A stretch of 64,000 nt of DNA from JALUZX01 sp964561605 (lineage in GTDB: Bacteria > Planctomycetota > UBA1135 > JALUZX01), in NCBI GenBank assembly GCA_964561605.1, contig CAZLQD010000042.1, positions 1 through 64,000 on the forward strand, read 5' to 3'. The stretch's first letter is position 1. Every line of letters starts with the position of its first letter. Below, one piece after another: positions 1 to 9,158 of the stretch. Below the pieces are notes generated by a model. The model ran no database searches and was not told the DNA's origin. It worked only from the letters and a program-made list of their open reading frames with translations. The position numbers and the translations under genes were made by a program.

Positions 1-23
1 ATCGTTAGCCCCTGCCGGCGGGG

Positions 24-49
24 ATGTGCGGCCCGAAGGGCCGCAACAT
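24..49 (-). terminator. Hairpin downstream of the GH2 gene
   Basis: An 8-bp perfect stem (TGCGGCCC / GGGCCGCA, loop GAA) spans 27-45. It extends to about 11 bp with one bulged A. It lies about 65 nt past the stop of the minus-strand GH2 gene. No clear T-run follows, so its role as a terminator is only plausible. Nothing else is seen in positions 1-115. Confidence 0.4.
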
Positions 50-115
50 TCCCGACGTCAGGGGGGTGGGTGAAAGAGGGTGGGGGTGCGGGTTTTCGGC
101 CTTTCCTTCTTTTCT

Positions 116-2359
116 TCAGGGCTTCTCCCGGTAGATCCCTACGTCGATATACTGGCCTCCGCCCAACTGGCGGCAGTGGACGGCCAGGATGTTCCTTCCC
201 TTCCGGAAGGGGGGGCTTTCGGCCAGGGGATAGGGTAGGTAACTCTTGGTGTATTTCCCGAGACGCAGGAGGAGCCGGCCGTTGAGGTAGATCTCGGCGT
301 CGTCGTCGTGGTGGACCATGAGGTAGAACCGGTTTCCTCCCGGGATATCCGCCAGGTCGAAGGTGGTCCTGAGCCAGATATCCTTGCTCTTCCACGGCGT
401 GCGGATCTTTGCTCCCGGCGTTCCTGTCCGCCCGAATCCTGCGGGTCCTCTCTTCCAGGTGGTGTCGTCGAAGCCGGGCCTGGTCCAATCTTTCCCCGGA
501 CTTTTCAAGGTGTAGGCCCAGGTCCTGGGTCTTTCGCGGGAATCGGGGATTACAGGCTCCAGCACGGGAGGAGGAAGATAGAGGGCCCTCGCCGCGGCGG
601 CGGCCTTTTCCGGGTCCACCTTGAGGACGGCCCTGTCGTAGGTGAGGAGTCCGTTCACTTCGATCTCCAGATCCGTGGTCTGGGTGTAGATGGCCGCTGC
701 CAGCCCCATGGTCTGGAGGAGGTGGACCTTCCGGAGAAGGTCTACGTAGGCTCCCGTCAGGGCCTCCCTGGTCTTGAAGTTCCTGTAGCCCCAACTCTTC
801 TCCTGGATCCAGGTGTGACCCCGCAAGGGGAGGCCCAGGCCGCCGAATTCGCCCAGGACGGCGGCCCGCTTCTCTTCCTGGGGCGGGCATGCCGGCCCCG
901 GGTAGGCGTGGATGTCGTGGACGTGGCCCACGCCCCGATCGGTCCAACCGCTGGCGCAGTCCACCAGCCTTGTCGGGTCGTAGGCCTCGAGCCAGGAGAC
1001 GATCCTCTTGGTGTCGAATTGACCCCACCCTTCGTTGAAGGGAACCCACATCACCAGGGAGGGATGGTTCCGGAGGGAATCCACCGCCTCCTCGAGTTCC
1101 GCCTCGAACTGGCGGGCCGACTGGGCGACCCTCTTCAAGTCAGGGTCGTTCCCCCGGATGTACCGGTCCCCGCTGGGCATGTCCTGCCAGACCATGAGGC
1201 CCAGCTTGTCGCACCAGTAGTACCAACGGTCGGGCTCGATCTTCACATGCTTCCGGACCGTGTTGAATCCGAGCTTCTTCAGGATTTCCAGGTCGTACCT
1301 CAGGGCATCGTCACTGGGGGCCGTATACAACCCGTCGGGCCAGAAGCCCTGGTCCAGGGTCCCGAAGTGGAAGAGGGGCTTTCCGTTCAGGAAGATGCGG
1401 GTGATCCCGGCCCGGTCCTTCCCCAGGGAGATCTTCCTCATCCCGAAGTAGCTCCCCACCTTGTCCAGGATCCGGCCGTTCCGTTCCAGGCCGATCTCCA
1501 GGGTGTAGAGGAAGGGGGAGTCGGGCGACCAGGGCCTGGGGTCGGGGACGGCAAGGGGAAATTCCTCCCCCGGACGCCCCCTGGCGCTGGAGATCTCCTT
1601 TCCCCCGGCGAAGGCCCTGGCAGTGACGCGGCAACCGGGAAGGAGCGCCCTGCCCTTCACTTCCACGAGGAGGCGTTTCCCGTCGAGGTCGGGTGTGAGT
1701 TTCAGGGAGTCGATGGATTCCAGAGGGACGGGCTCGATCCAGACAGTCCTCCAGATTCCTGTGGAGGGGGTGTACCAGATTCCCCGGGGTTTCAGGACCT
1801 GCTTTCCCCTGGGTTGGTATCCTGCGTCGGTGGGATCCCAGACGGCTACGACGATCTCCTGGTCGCCGCCCGGGCGAAGAGCCGCCGTGGCCTCCAGGGT
1901 GAAGGGAGAGTATCCGCCTCGATGGGCTCCCAGGAAGATCCCGTTCATCCAGACCCGGGCTTCCCAGTCCACCGCCCCGAAGTGTAGGAGGATCCGCTTC
2001 CCACCCCAGGCCGGAGGGAGGCGGAAGGTCCGGCGATACCAGACCCTCTCCGCCGGGGAGACGGGTCTCCCCACTCCCGAGAGAGAGGATTCCAGGGGGA
2101 AGGGGACGAGGATCTTTCCGTCGAAGCGCTCCGGCCTGGGCTCCTGCCGGGGCCGGAGGGCGTAGTCCCAGAGGCCGTTCAGGTTCATCCAGTCGGAACG
2201 GACCATCTGGGGCCGGGGATACTCAGGGTGGACCCGCTCCGGTCCCACCCGGGAGGCCCACTTCGTGGCGATGGGCGACGGAGCGGGTTTCCATCTCGGC
2301 TGGGAGGGGAGATGGGGCGGAGAGAGGAGCAGGAGGGCGAACAAGAAGGATGGTTTCAT
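116..2359 (-). CDS. Secreted glycoside hydrolase family 2 protein (beta-galactosidase-like)
   Basis: This is a retaining exo-beta-glycosidase of the GH2 fold, probably acting on exported or outer-surface glycans; the exact sugar is not determinable. The 747-residue protein starts with a short signal peptide (MKPSFLFALLLLSPPHLPSQ). I chose this ATG over an upstream in-frame start because it begins the signal peptide. Domain order is sugar-binding jelly roll (about 45-190), immunoglobulin-like domain, then a TIM barrel (about 290-560). The acid/base Glu in WVPFNEGWG is near residue 443 and the nucleophile in LGEFGG near 504, the usual GH2 spacing. A C-terminal beta-sandwich of about 130 residues (FDDTTWKRGPAGFG, HHDDDAEIYLNG) is extra to classical LacZ and common in planctomycete-type GH2 proteins. 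It diverges from the GH89 gene, with 71 bp between starts. Confidence 0.9.
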   Translation of the reverse strand: MKPSFLFALLLLSPPHLPSQPRWKPAPSPIATKWASRVGPERVHPEYPRPQMVRSDWMNLNGLWDYALRPRQEPRPERFDGKILVPFPLESSLSGVGRPVSPAERVWYRRTFRLPPAWGGKRILLHFGAVDWEARVWMNGIFLGAHRGGYSPFTLEATAALRPGGDQEIVVAVWDPTDAGYQPRGKQVLKPRGIWYTPSTGIWRTVWIEPVPLESIDSLKLTPDLDGKRLLVEVKGRALLPGCRVTARAFAGGKEISSARGRPGEEFPLAVPDPRPWSPDSPFLYTLEIGLERNGRILDKVGSYFGMRKISLGKDRAGITRIFLNGKPLFHFGTLDQGFWPDGLYTAPSDDALRYDLEILKKLGFNTVRKHVKIEPDRWYYWCDKLGLMVWQDMPSGDRYIRGNDPDLKRVAQSARQFEAELEEAVDSLRNHPSLVMWVPFNEGWGQFDTKRIVSWLEAYDPTRLVDCASGWTDRGVGHVHDIHAYPGPACPPQEEKRAAVLGEFGGLGLPLRGHTWIQEKSWGYRNFKTREALTGAYVDLLRKVHLLQTMGLAAAIYTQTTDLEIEVNGLLTYDRAVLKVDPEKAAAAARALYLPPPVLEPVIPDSRERPRTWAYTLKSPGKDWTRPGFDDTTWKRGPAGFGRTGTPGAKIRTPWKSKDIWLRTTFDLADIPGGNRFYLMVHHDDDAEIYLNGRLLLRLGKYTKSYLPYPLAESPPFRKGRNILAVHCRQLGGGQYIDVGIYREKP

Positions 2360-2430
2360 GGCATTTCCGGGGGAAATGGGGTTTTCTTGGGGACCCTGGA
2401 GTTTCGTCCGACTGACCGAGGAACCGATCC

Positions 2431-4692
2431 ATGTCGAGACCGAGAGCGATTCTATCCCTCCTGTGCGGTCTTTTCTTCCTTCCCTGGGCATGCTCCACCG
2501 GGACGGCTCCTTCCGGAGGAGGGGGACCTTTAGGGGAGCTCGGGGAGCCGGGCCTCCGGGCGGTCCGGGCCCTGGCCCGGCGGGTCCTGGGGAAGAGGGC
2601 CGGGGAATTCCTGTTCACGATCCTTCCCAAGAAGGACGGCCTGGAGTTCTTCGAACTCCGCGACAGGGAGGGAGGCATCGGAATCAGAGCAACGGGGCCC
2701 CTGGCCCTGGCCTCGGGCCTCCACTGGTATCTCAAGCACTACGCCCGGTGCCACATCTCCTGGTGCGGCGACCAGATCCGCCTTCCCCGGCCCCTTCCGA
2801 AGGTGGGAGGCGAGGTCCGCCGGATCTCCCCCTTCGAGCACGGCTTCTATCTCAACTACTGCACCTTCAGCTACACCATGCCCTGGTGGGACTGGAAGCG
2901 CTGGGAGCGGGAGATCGATTTCATGGCTCTCTGCGGGATCGACATGCCCCTGGCCGTGGTGGGAAGCGAGGCCCTCTGGATCGAATTCCTGAAACGGTTC
3001 GGGTATACGGAAAAGGAAGCCATGGCCTTCACGGCCGGCCCGGCCTACCAGGCCTGGTGGCTCATGGGAAACCTGGAAGGCCGGGGCGGGCCTCCCACCA
3101 AGGCCTGGGTCCGACGGGGGAGGGACCTCCAGAGGAGGATCCTTGCCCGGATGCGGAGCCTTGGGATGAACCCGGTCCTTCCGGGATTCGTGGGCCTGGT
3201 TCCCTCGGACTTGGCCCGGAAGTTCCCGGGAATCCGCCTCATCCCCCAGGGAAAGTGGGGAGGAGTCAACCGGAGGCCGCCCCTCCTGCATCCGGGGGAG
3301 CCCCTCTTCGACAAGATGGCCCGGACTTGGTACCAGGTCCTGGACGGGCTCTACGGCAAGGCCTCGGCCTTCGCGGGGGACCTCTTCCACGAGGGGGGGC
3401 GCGCGGGCGGGCTGGATCCCGGTGCCGTGGCGGCCAAGGTCCAGGCGGCCATGCTCCGCTACAATCCCCGGTCCGTGTGGGTCCTCCAGGCCTGGGGGGG
3501 GAATCCGAAGAAGGCCCTCCTGGCCGGCTTGAGGAAGGACCGGACCCTGGTGGTGGACCTTTGTTGCGAATTCTTTTCCCGATGGGAGAAGACCGGGGGC
3601 TTCGGCGGGTTTCCCTGGGTCTTTTCCACCATCATCGACTACGGGTGGAACACGGCCCTTCACGGGAGGATGGACGCCGTGGCCGGGAGCCTCGCCAAGG
3701 CCCTCTCCATGGGGGGTGTCTACAAGCCGGCCGGACTGGGCGCCACCTGGGAGGGTATCGAGAACAATCCCGTGGTCTTCGACTTTCTCTGGGACCTGCG
3801 GTGGCGGGAGAAGGTCCCCGACCTGGAGGAGTGGGTCCGGGAATATTCGGTGCGGAGGTACGGTGCCGATCTTCCCTGCCTGAAGAGAGCCTGGACGGAC
3901 CTGCTCCACGGACCCTACAAGGCCTGGCCCGGGCAGAGGCGACCCCAGGAGAGTGTGTTCTGCGCCAGGCCTTCCTTGAACGTGAAGAAGGCCTCTCCCT
4001 TCGCGGCTTCGGTGAACGTCCGCTACGATCTTCGGCTCCTGAGGCGGGCCGTCCTCTCTCTTCTGGAGGCGGCACCAGCCTGCCGGGACCGGGAGACCTA
4101 CCGGTTCGACCTGGTGGACTTCACCAGGCAGTTCATGGCCGGTGTGGGGCTCTCGGCCTACCGGAAGGTCGTGGAGGCCTTCCGCAGGCGGGACCGGAAG
4201 GCCTTCGCCCGGTTCAGAGATCTCTTCCTGAAGATGCTCGACGACCAGGACCGCCTCCTCGGCACGGAGGGACGTTTTCTCCTGGGACGGTGGCTCCACC
4301 GGGCCGCGGCCTGTGCGCCCGATCCGGTGCAGGCCGGGCGGAACCAGCACCAGGCCAGGGTCCTCATCACGACGTGGAACGTTGAGAAGAGTATTCTAAG
4401 GGACTACGCCTGGAAGGAGTGGAACGGCATGCTGCGCTCCTACTACAAGCATCGATGGGTCCTCTTCTTCGAGGAACTGGAGCGCCGCTTGGAAGGGCAA
4501 AGACCCCGCCGCCTCGATTTCTTCCCCTTCGAGAGGGAATGGGCCGCCCGTTCCTGGAAGGACGATCCTTACCCCTGGAAGCCTGCGGGTGATCCCGTCG
4601 GGGTGTCCCGGGAACTCCTGGGGCGGTACGGCCCTCTCCTGGACGACCGGGCCTTCTATGCCCCGCCCCGTCCGGAAGGAGGGAAACGGTGA
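2431..4692 (+). CDS. Alpha-N-acetylglucosaminidase (GH89, NAGLU-like)
   Basis: This enzyme removes terminal alpha-linked GlcNAc from glycans such as heparan-sulfate fragments or mucin O-glycans. The 753-residue protein has an N-terminal hydrophobic signal ending in FFLPWAC, likely a lipoprotein signal although the lipobox is not ideal. The N-terminal domain is followed by the catalytic barrel starting near HGFYLNYCTFSYTMPWWDW. By alignment from memory with human NAGLU, E321 (GDLFHEGG) is the acid/base and E441 (TWEGIENNP) the nucleophile; the human residues E316 and E446 are similarly spaced. The helical C-terminal domain is present, so the gene looks complete. The stop overlaps the start of the downstream symporter (GTGA), implying coupled expression and uptake of the released sugar. 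Confidence 0.92.
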   Translation: MSRPRAILSLLCGLFFLPWACSTGTAPSGGGGPLGELGEPGLRAVRALARRVLGKRAGEFLFTILPKKDGLEFFELRDREGGIGIRATGPLALASGLHWYLKHYARCHISWCGDQIRLPRPLPKVGGEVRRISPFEHGFYLNYCTFSYTMPWWDWKRWEREIDFMALCGIDMPLAVVGSEALWIEFLKRFGYTEKEAMAFTAGPAYQAWWLMGNLEGRGGPPTKAWVRRGRDLQRRILARMRSLGMNPVLPGFVGLVPSDLARKFPGIRLIPQGKWGGVNRRPPLLHPGEPLFDKMARTWYQVLDGLYGKASAFAGDLFHEGGRAGGLDPGAVAAKVQAAMLRYNPRSVWVLQAWGGNPKKALLAGLRKDRTLVVDLCCEFFSRWEKTGGFGGFPWVFSTIIDYGWNTALHGRMDAVAGSLAKALSMGGVYKPAGLGATWEGIENNPVVFDFLWDLRWREKVPDLEEWVREYSVRRYGADLPCLKRAWTDLLHGPYKAWPGQRRPQESVFCARPSLNVKKASPFAASVNVRYDLRLLRRAVLSLLEAAPACRDRETYRFDLVDFTRQFMAGVGLSAYRKVVEAFRRRDRKAFARFRDLFLKMLDDQDRLLGTEGRFLLGRWLHRAAACAPDPVQAGRNQHQARVLITTWNVEKSILRDYAWKEWNGMLRSYYKHRWVLFFEELERRLEGQRPRRLDFFPFEREWAARSWKDDPYPWKPAGDPVGVSRELLGRYGPLLDDRAFYAPPRPEGGKR

Positions 4693-6356
4693 GTTCCCTC
4701 GACTTCTTCGTTGTTGGAGCCTACTTCGCCCTCATCCTCGCCCTGGGAATCTGGGCCGGACTCAGGAAGCAGGGAAAGTCCGGCGCCGGAGGGTATTTCC
4801 TGGCCGGAAGGAGCCTGGGCTGGCCCATGATCGGCCTCGCACTCTTCGCGACGAACATCTCCTGCGTCCACCTGGTGAGCCTGGCCCAGTCGGGCTACGA
4901 CTCGGGCCTCCTCTACGGCAACTTCGAGTGGATGGCCGCATTCACCCTCCTCCTCCTGGGGTTCTTCTTCGTACCCTTCTACATCCGGTCGGGGATCACC
5001 ACCCTCCCGGATTTCCTGGAGAAGCGGTACGACCGGGCCTGCCGGGACTGGCTGGCCGTCATCTCCCTGCTTTCGGCCGTGGTGGTCCACATCGGTTTCT
5101 CTTTCCTCACGGGGGGGATCTTCCTGGAAGCTCTCTTCGGGATCGACAGGTATACGGGGATCCTCTTCGTTGCGGCCCTCACGGGGATCTACACCATCAT
5201 CGGAGGGCTTGCGGCGGTTGTTGCAACCGAGGCCCTCCAGGCGGTGGTCCTCGTCCTGGGGGCCCTGGTGGTGACTGTGATCTCTCTCCACGCCGCCGGC
5301 GGATGGGAGGGGATGATGGAGGTGCTCCGGTCCCGGGGAGAGACGGTTCGCCTTTCCATGCTGAGGGGGCCGGGAGAACCGGGGGGGATGCCCTGGTATT
5401 CGGTCTGGTTGGGGTATCCCGTCCTGGGAATCTGGTACTGGTGCGCGGACCAGACCATCGTCCAGAGGGTGCTGGGCGCCAAGGACGTGAACCATGCCAG
5501 GATGGGGCCGATCTTCGCGGGTTTCATCAAGATCCTTCCGGTCTTCCTCTTCGTCCTGCCGGGACTCCTGGCCTGGGTCCTGGCGGCGCAGGGGAGGCTG
5601 GACCTCTCTTCCCTGAGCCGGCCCGGACCGGGAGGGACGATCCAGGTGGACTCCAAGGGAATCTACGGGGTGATGGTGACCCAGTTGCTCCCCCGGGGAC
5701 TCACGGGCCTGATGGTGGCGGCCTTGCTGGCGGCCCTCATGTCCACCGTCTCGGGGGCCCTGAACTCCATCTCCACCCTGGTCAGCTACGACCTCTACAA
5801 GAGATTCCGGCCCGGCGTCTCCGACAGGCGCCTGGTGGCGGTGGGAAGGATCTCCGCCGGGGCGGCCCTCCTCCTCTCGATCGGCCTGGTGCCCCTCTTG
5901 GACAGCTACGAGAGCCTCTTCCAGGGGATCAACGACGTGATCGCCCACCTGGCGCCGCCGGTGACGGCGGTCTTCCTCCTGGGAGTCTTCTGGCCCCGGG
6001 CGTCCGCCGGGGGCGCAAGGGCGACCCTCTGGATCGGGTCGGCCCTGGGGGTGGCGGTCTACGCCGGGGCGGCGATCGGGAAGGGCCTGTCCGCGGGGGG
6101 GGGCGGGCTTGGCGGAGCCGCCCGTTTCCTTGCGGGGATTCCCTTCATGATGCGGGCCTTCTATCTCTTCCTGGCCTGTTCGGTCATCCTGGTGGCGACC
6201 TCCCTTGCCTCGCCCAAGAGAGAGGGGGAGGACAAGGAGGGGCTTTCCTGGTCGAATCCTCTCGCCGCTCTACGGGAGGGCGGGGGGTGGGGCTACAAGG
6301 TGATGGGTGGGCTCCTTGTGGTAGTCATGGCCCTCCTCTACTGGATTTTCCGGTAG
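4689..6356 (+). CDS. Sodium:solute symporter (SSS/SGLT family)
   Basis: This is a sodium-coupled importer in the inner membrane, 555 residues with about 13-14 hydrophobic helices. It begins FFVVGAYFALILALGIWAG and shows family motifs such as YFLAGRSLGWPMIGLALFATNIS and GYPVLGIWYWCADQTIVQRVLGAKD near TM7-8, the region that carries the SGLT-like signature. The start is a GTG overlapping the GH89 stop, with a GGAGGG ribosome site just upstream. SSS members carry glucose, galactose, sialic acid and others. Context suggests GlcNAc or an oligosaccharide freed by the GH89 enzyme, but the substrate is inference. A 16-nt direct repeat spans the stop codon. Confidence 0.92.
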   Translation: MSSLDFFVVGAYFALILALGIWAGLRKQGKSGAGGYFLAGRSLGWPMIGLALFATNISCVHLVSLAQSGYDSGLLYGNFEWMAAFTLLLLGFFFVPFYIRSGITTLPDFLEKRYDRACRDWLAVISLLSAVVVHIGFSFLTGGIFLEALFGIDRYTGILFVAALTGIYTIIGGLAAVVATEALQAVVLVLGALVVTVISLHAAGGWEGMMEVLRSRGETVRLSMLRGPGEPGGMPWYSVWLGYPVLGIWYWCADQTIVQRVLGAKDVNHARMGPIFAGFIKILPVFLFVLPGLLAWVLAAQGRLDLSSLSRPGPGGTIQVDSKGIYGVMVTQLLPRGLTGLMVAALLAALMSTVSGALNSISTLVSYDLYKRFRPGVSDRRLVAVGRISAGAALLLSIGLVPLLDSYESLFQGINDVIAHLAPPVTAVFLLGVFWPRASAGGARATLWIGSALGVAVYAGAAIGKGLSAGGGGLGGAARFLAGIPFMMRAFYLFLACSVILVATSLASPKREGEDKEGLSWSNPLAALREGGGWGYKVMGGLLVVVMALLYWIFR

Positions 6357-6378
6357 GAGGACTTTCCGGTAGGAGGAC
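6347..6378. repeat. Perfect tandem duplication of 16 nt
   Basis: TTTCCGGTAGGAGGAC occurs twice back to back (6347-6362 and 6363-6378). The first copy contains the symporter's last codons and its TAG stop. It looks like a replication-slippage duplication. It sits in the 51-nt gap between two convergent genes. Confidence 0.85.
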
Positions 6379-6407
6379 ATGGAGGAGGGAGCGCCTGCGC
6401 CGGGGAG

Positions 6408-9125
6408 TTACTCTTCTTCGTCCTCTCCTTCCGATACGGCCCAGGCCGGGTAGCTTTCGTCGTTCCGGCGAGCCGCGAACCAGAGGATCCGGTTCAGGGT
6501 GTCCTCGTCGGCCTCGTCCACGTCTTCCAGGGGGAGGGAGAGAGAGGCCAGGGCCCACTTCCTCTCCCTCGGGTCCTCGATGGCCGAGAGGCGCGGGTTC
6601 AGCCGGTCCAGGGGAACGAGGTTCTTCCTCGCCCGGTAGGGGGTGAAGTCGGGCCTCTCCGTGAAACAGGTGGTCATGGGGGAGGCCGAGGCGTCGAACT
6701 GGTTCATGGGAGGGAGCCCAAGGATCAGCTCGATGGTGCGGACCATGCTGGTCTGGTTGTAGTTGGTGTGGTCCACGAAGCCTCTCTTCGTGTAGGGACT
6801 GATCACCATCCCCACCGTCCTGTGCCCGTCCACGTGGTCGAAGCCGTTCTGGGGATCGTCCTCCGTGACGAAGATGCAGGTTTTCGACCAGAAGGAACTC
6901 CGGCTCACGGCCTCGACGATCCGGCCCAGGGCGAGATCGTTGTCGGCCACGGCCGCTTCGGGGACGGGCATGCCGGGCCGGGTGCCCGAAGTGTGGTCGT
7001 TGGGAAGGAGGATGATCACGAAGTGGGGCATCCTCCCCCTCTTCTCCCACTCCTTCAGTTCCTCCAGGAAACAGGAGGCCCGGTACTGGTCGCTTACGAT
7101 ACTTGGAAAACCGATGGCCTTGGGGCAGACGTAGGGGGCCAGGGTGCGGATGGAGGCGCGGCCCCGGATTTCCACCAAGCCCGTCCCCCGGAGGAAGTCC
7201 CTGTAGCAGTCCGTCCAGGTCGGGCGTCCCTTGCGGGAGGGATCCTTCCAGCGGACCGTGGCCTTCACGAACTCGCCGAAGACCCGGAGGGTCTTTCCCC
7301 GGGCCAGGACTCCGTCCCAAAGGAATCCGCTCGAGGCGTAGGCCATGGCGTCCCCGCCCCAGTAGGGATAGCTCCTGGGCCACCCGGCGAAGGCCTTCTC
7401 CACGTAGTCCGTGACGAAGGCCTGGTCGGTCCACATGTGGCCGTCGGCGCTGAGGACGCCGTTGCAGTAGAAGTTGTCCAGGAGGACGAATTCCTCCACC
7501 AGGGCGTGGTGGTTCGGCGTGACCTTCCTGCCGTAGATGCAGAGATCGGGATCCCCCTCGCCCTTCTCCAGGTCTCCCAGGACCTGGTCGTAGGTCCGGT
7601 TCTCCTTGATGATGTAGATCACGTGTTCGAAGAGAGAGGGCTCGCCGTGGCGGCGGGGGACGGGAAGGGGGCGCACCCCTTTCCTCGGAGGGAGAAGGGC
7701 GTTGACCTGGAGAGTGAGGCGGTTGTTCTCCAGGACCTTTGCGGTCATCCTGCAGAGGCCCTCCCCGGAGGGGAGAGGGATCAGTGAGACGGCACCGAGC
7801 TGGTCGTGGGAGTTGTAGCCCTCCACCTTCCTCCCCTTCACCTTGCGCTTGCCTCTCCACCGTGTGCTCCGGGAGCCCAGCCCTTTCACGTCGGCCACGT
7901 AGAGGGCGCGGCGCCGGGGATCCAGGACGATCCCGGCGGGATACCAGGCCGTGGGAATCAGGCCGAGGAGGCGGCTTCCGCCGGGCCGGAAGGAGAAGAC
8001 CGCCACGGCGTTGTTCGTTGCGTTGGATACGTAGAGGCGCTCTCCGTCGGGGGATGGAACGAGGGCGTTGGGCGTGCTTCCGAAGGGGAGTTCCTCCCTG
8101 GGCCTGGTGGGAATGGTCTCCACCACTTCGTCCCGGTCCGTGTCGATGACGGACACGCAGTCGCTGTTGGCGCAGGCCACGAAGACGTATTTCCCGTCGG
8201 GTGAAGGGGCGATGCCCGAGGGGTGGAGTCCGACGGGGATCTGCTTCAATTCCTTTCCCGCCGAAAGATCCAGGACGGATACCGTGCCCTCCGAGGCGAT
8301 GTGGCGGCGTGGGTCCACCTTGACGGGTGTGCCCGCCCCGGAGGGGCCCGTGAGGTCGCCCTCCCGGGGGAGGCCGCCGGCCCAGTTCGTCACGTAGGCC
8401 TTTCCGCCCAGGATCACCAGGCCGTAAGGGGCGTTTCCCACGGGGATCCGGCGGAGGATCCTCCCTTCCACCGGGTCGATCTCGGCGACGAGATTGCGGA
8501 GGTTCAAGACCGCCCAGAGGCGGCGGCCGCCGGGGGAGAGGGCCAGGCCCACGGGAAGGGCGTTGCGGGGGCCCGCGCCGGGAGGGAGCTTCCCCTTCCT
8601 GGGAGCGACCGGGCCTGTGGGGCTGTTGGCCGTGCCGCGATACCTTGGGTTCTTCGGGGCGGGAAGGGGGATGGACCTTTCCTTCTTCAGCTTACCCCGG
8701 GGGTCCAGGCGGAAGACCGCGATGTATCCCCTGATGCAGGAGGCGTAGAGGGTCCTTCCGTCGCGGGAGAAGAGGATCCCGGCGAAGCTCCCCCCGCCGA
8801 AACGGGCCCTGGAGAGGATTTTCCCCGAGGCGGGAGAGAGAACCAGGACTTCCCGCATGGAGAGGACCGCCAGGAAACGGCCGTCCGGGCTGAGGGCGAG
8901 GTCGGTGGGCCTTCCGTCGAAGGCGACGAGCCGGCCCGCCGGTTCCAGGACCTGGTTGGCCGGAATCACCACCTTGTTCCCCATCCGGCCGCCCACCTGG
9001 AAGCGGTCGTAGCCCGAATCGGGGATCGGGGACGTCCCGTTGCGGCAGGAGGGGAAAAGGAGGAAAAGGAAGGCCGGGAAGAAAAAAAGGGCCCCGATGG
9101 AGGGGCCCGGATTTCTGGGGTTCAT
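6408..9125 (-). CDS. YVTN beta-propeller / phosphoesterase fusion lipoprotein
   Basis: The 905-residue protein begins with a lipoprotein signal (LFLLFPSC, Cys near residue 27). An N-terminal seven-bladed-propeller region (about 45-470) has YncE/YVTN-type repeats such as LALSPDGRFLAVL, YVFVACANSDCVSVID and YVSNATNNAVAVF. The C-terminal part (about 495-870) belongs to the phosphoesterase/AcpA-phospholipase C family (PF04185-type), with VIYIIKENRTYDQVLGD and later TEDDPQNGFDHVDGH, which carry metal and nucleophile residues. Proteins of this build are frequent in Planctomycetota and Acidobacteriota; their substrate is not established. It lies 33 nt after cydB on the same strand and may be cotranscribed with the cytochrome bd genes. 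Confidence 0.88.
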   Translation of the reverse strand: MNPRNPGPSIGALFFFPAFLFLLFPSCRNGTSPIPDSGYDRFQVGGRMGNKVVIPANQVLEPAGRLVAFDGRPTDLALSPDGRFLAVLSMREVLVLSPASGKILSRARFGGGSFAGILFSRDGRTLYASCIRGYIAVFRLDPRGKLKKERSIPLPAPKNPRYRGTANSPTGPVAPRKGKLPPGAGPRNALPVGLALSPGGRRLWAVLNLRNLVAEIDPVEGRILRRIPVGNAPYGLVILGGKAYVTNWAGGLPREGDLTGPSGAGTPVKVDPRRHIASEGTVSVLDLSAGKELKQIPVGLHPSGIAPSPDGKYVFVACANSDCVSVIDTDRDEVVETIPTRPREELPFGSTPNALVPSPDGERLYVSNATNNAVAVFSFRPGGSRLLGLIPTAWYPAGIVLDPRRRALYVADVKGLGSRSTRWRGKRKVKGRKVEGYNSHDQLGAVSLIPLPSGEGLCRMTAKVLENNRLTLQVNALLPPRKGVRPLPVPRRHGEPSLFEHVIYIIKENRTYDQVLGDLEKGEGDPDLCIYGRKVTPNHHALVEEFVLLDNFYCNGVLSADGHMWTDQAFVTDYVEKAFAGWPRSYPYWGGDAMAYASSGFLWDGVLARGKTLRVFGEFVKATVRWKDPSRKGRPTWTDCYRDFLRGTGLVEIRGRASIRTLAPYVCPKAIGFPSIVSDQYRASCFLEELKEWEKRGRMPHFVIILLPNDHTSGTRPGMPVPEAAVADNDLALGRIVEAVSRSSFWSKTCIFVTEDDPQNGFDHVDGHRTVGMVISPYTKRGFVDHTNYNQTSMVRTIELILGLPPMNQFDASASPMTTCFTERPDFTPYRARKNLVPLDRLNPRLSAIEDPRERKWALASLSLPLEDVDEADEDTLNRILWFAARRNDESYPAWAVSEGEDEEE

Positions 9126-9158
9126 CGCATGGATTCCGCAATTCCGGAAAGGAGCCGT

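Noticed and set aside
308..1987. Long plus-strand open frame opposite the GH2 gene
   Set aside because: Low-complexity Gly/Pro/Arg/Val translation, a mirror of the GH2 gene's strong third-position GC bias. The minus strand encodes recognisable GH2 motifs.
2530..4350. 606-codon open frame antisense to GH89
   Set aside because: Antisense shadow of a clear GH89 gene; composition is Gly/Pro/His-rich and shows no domain.
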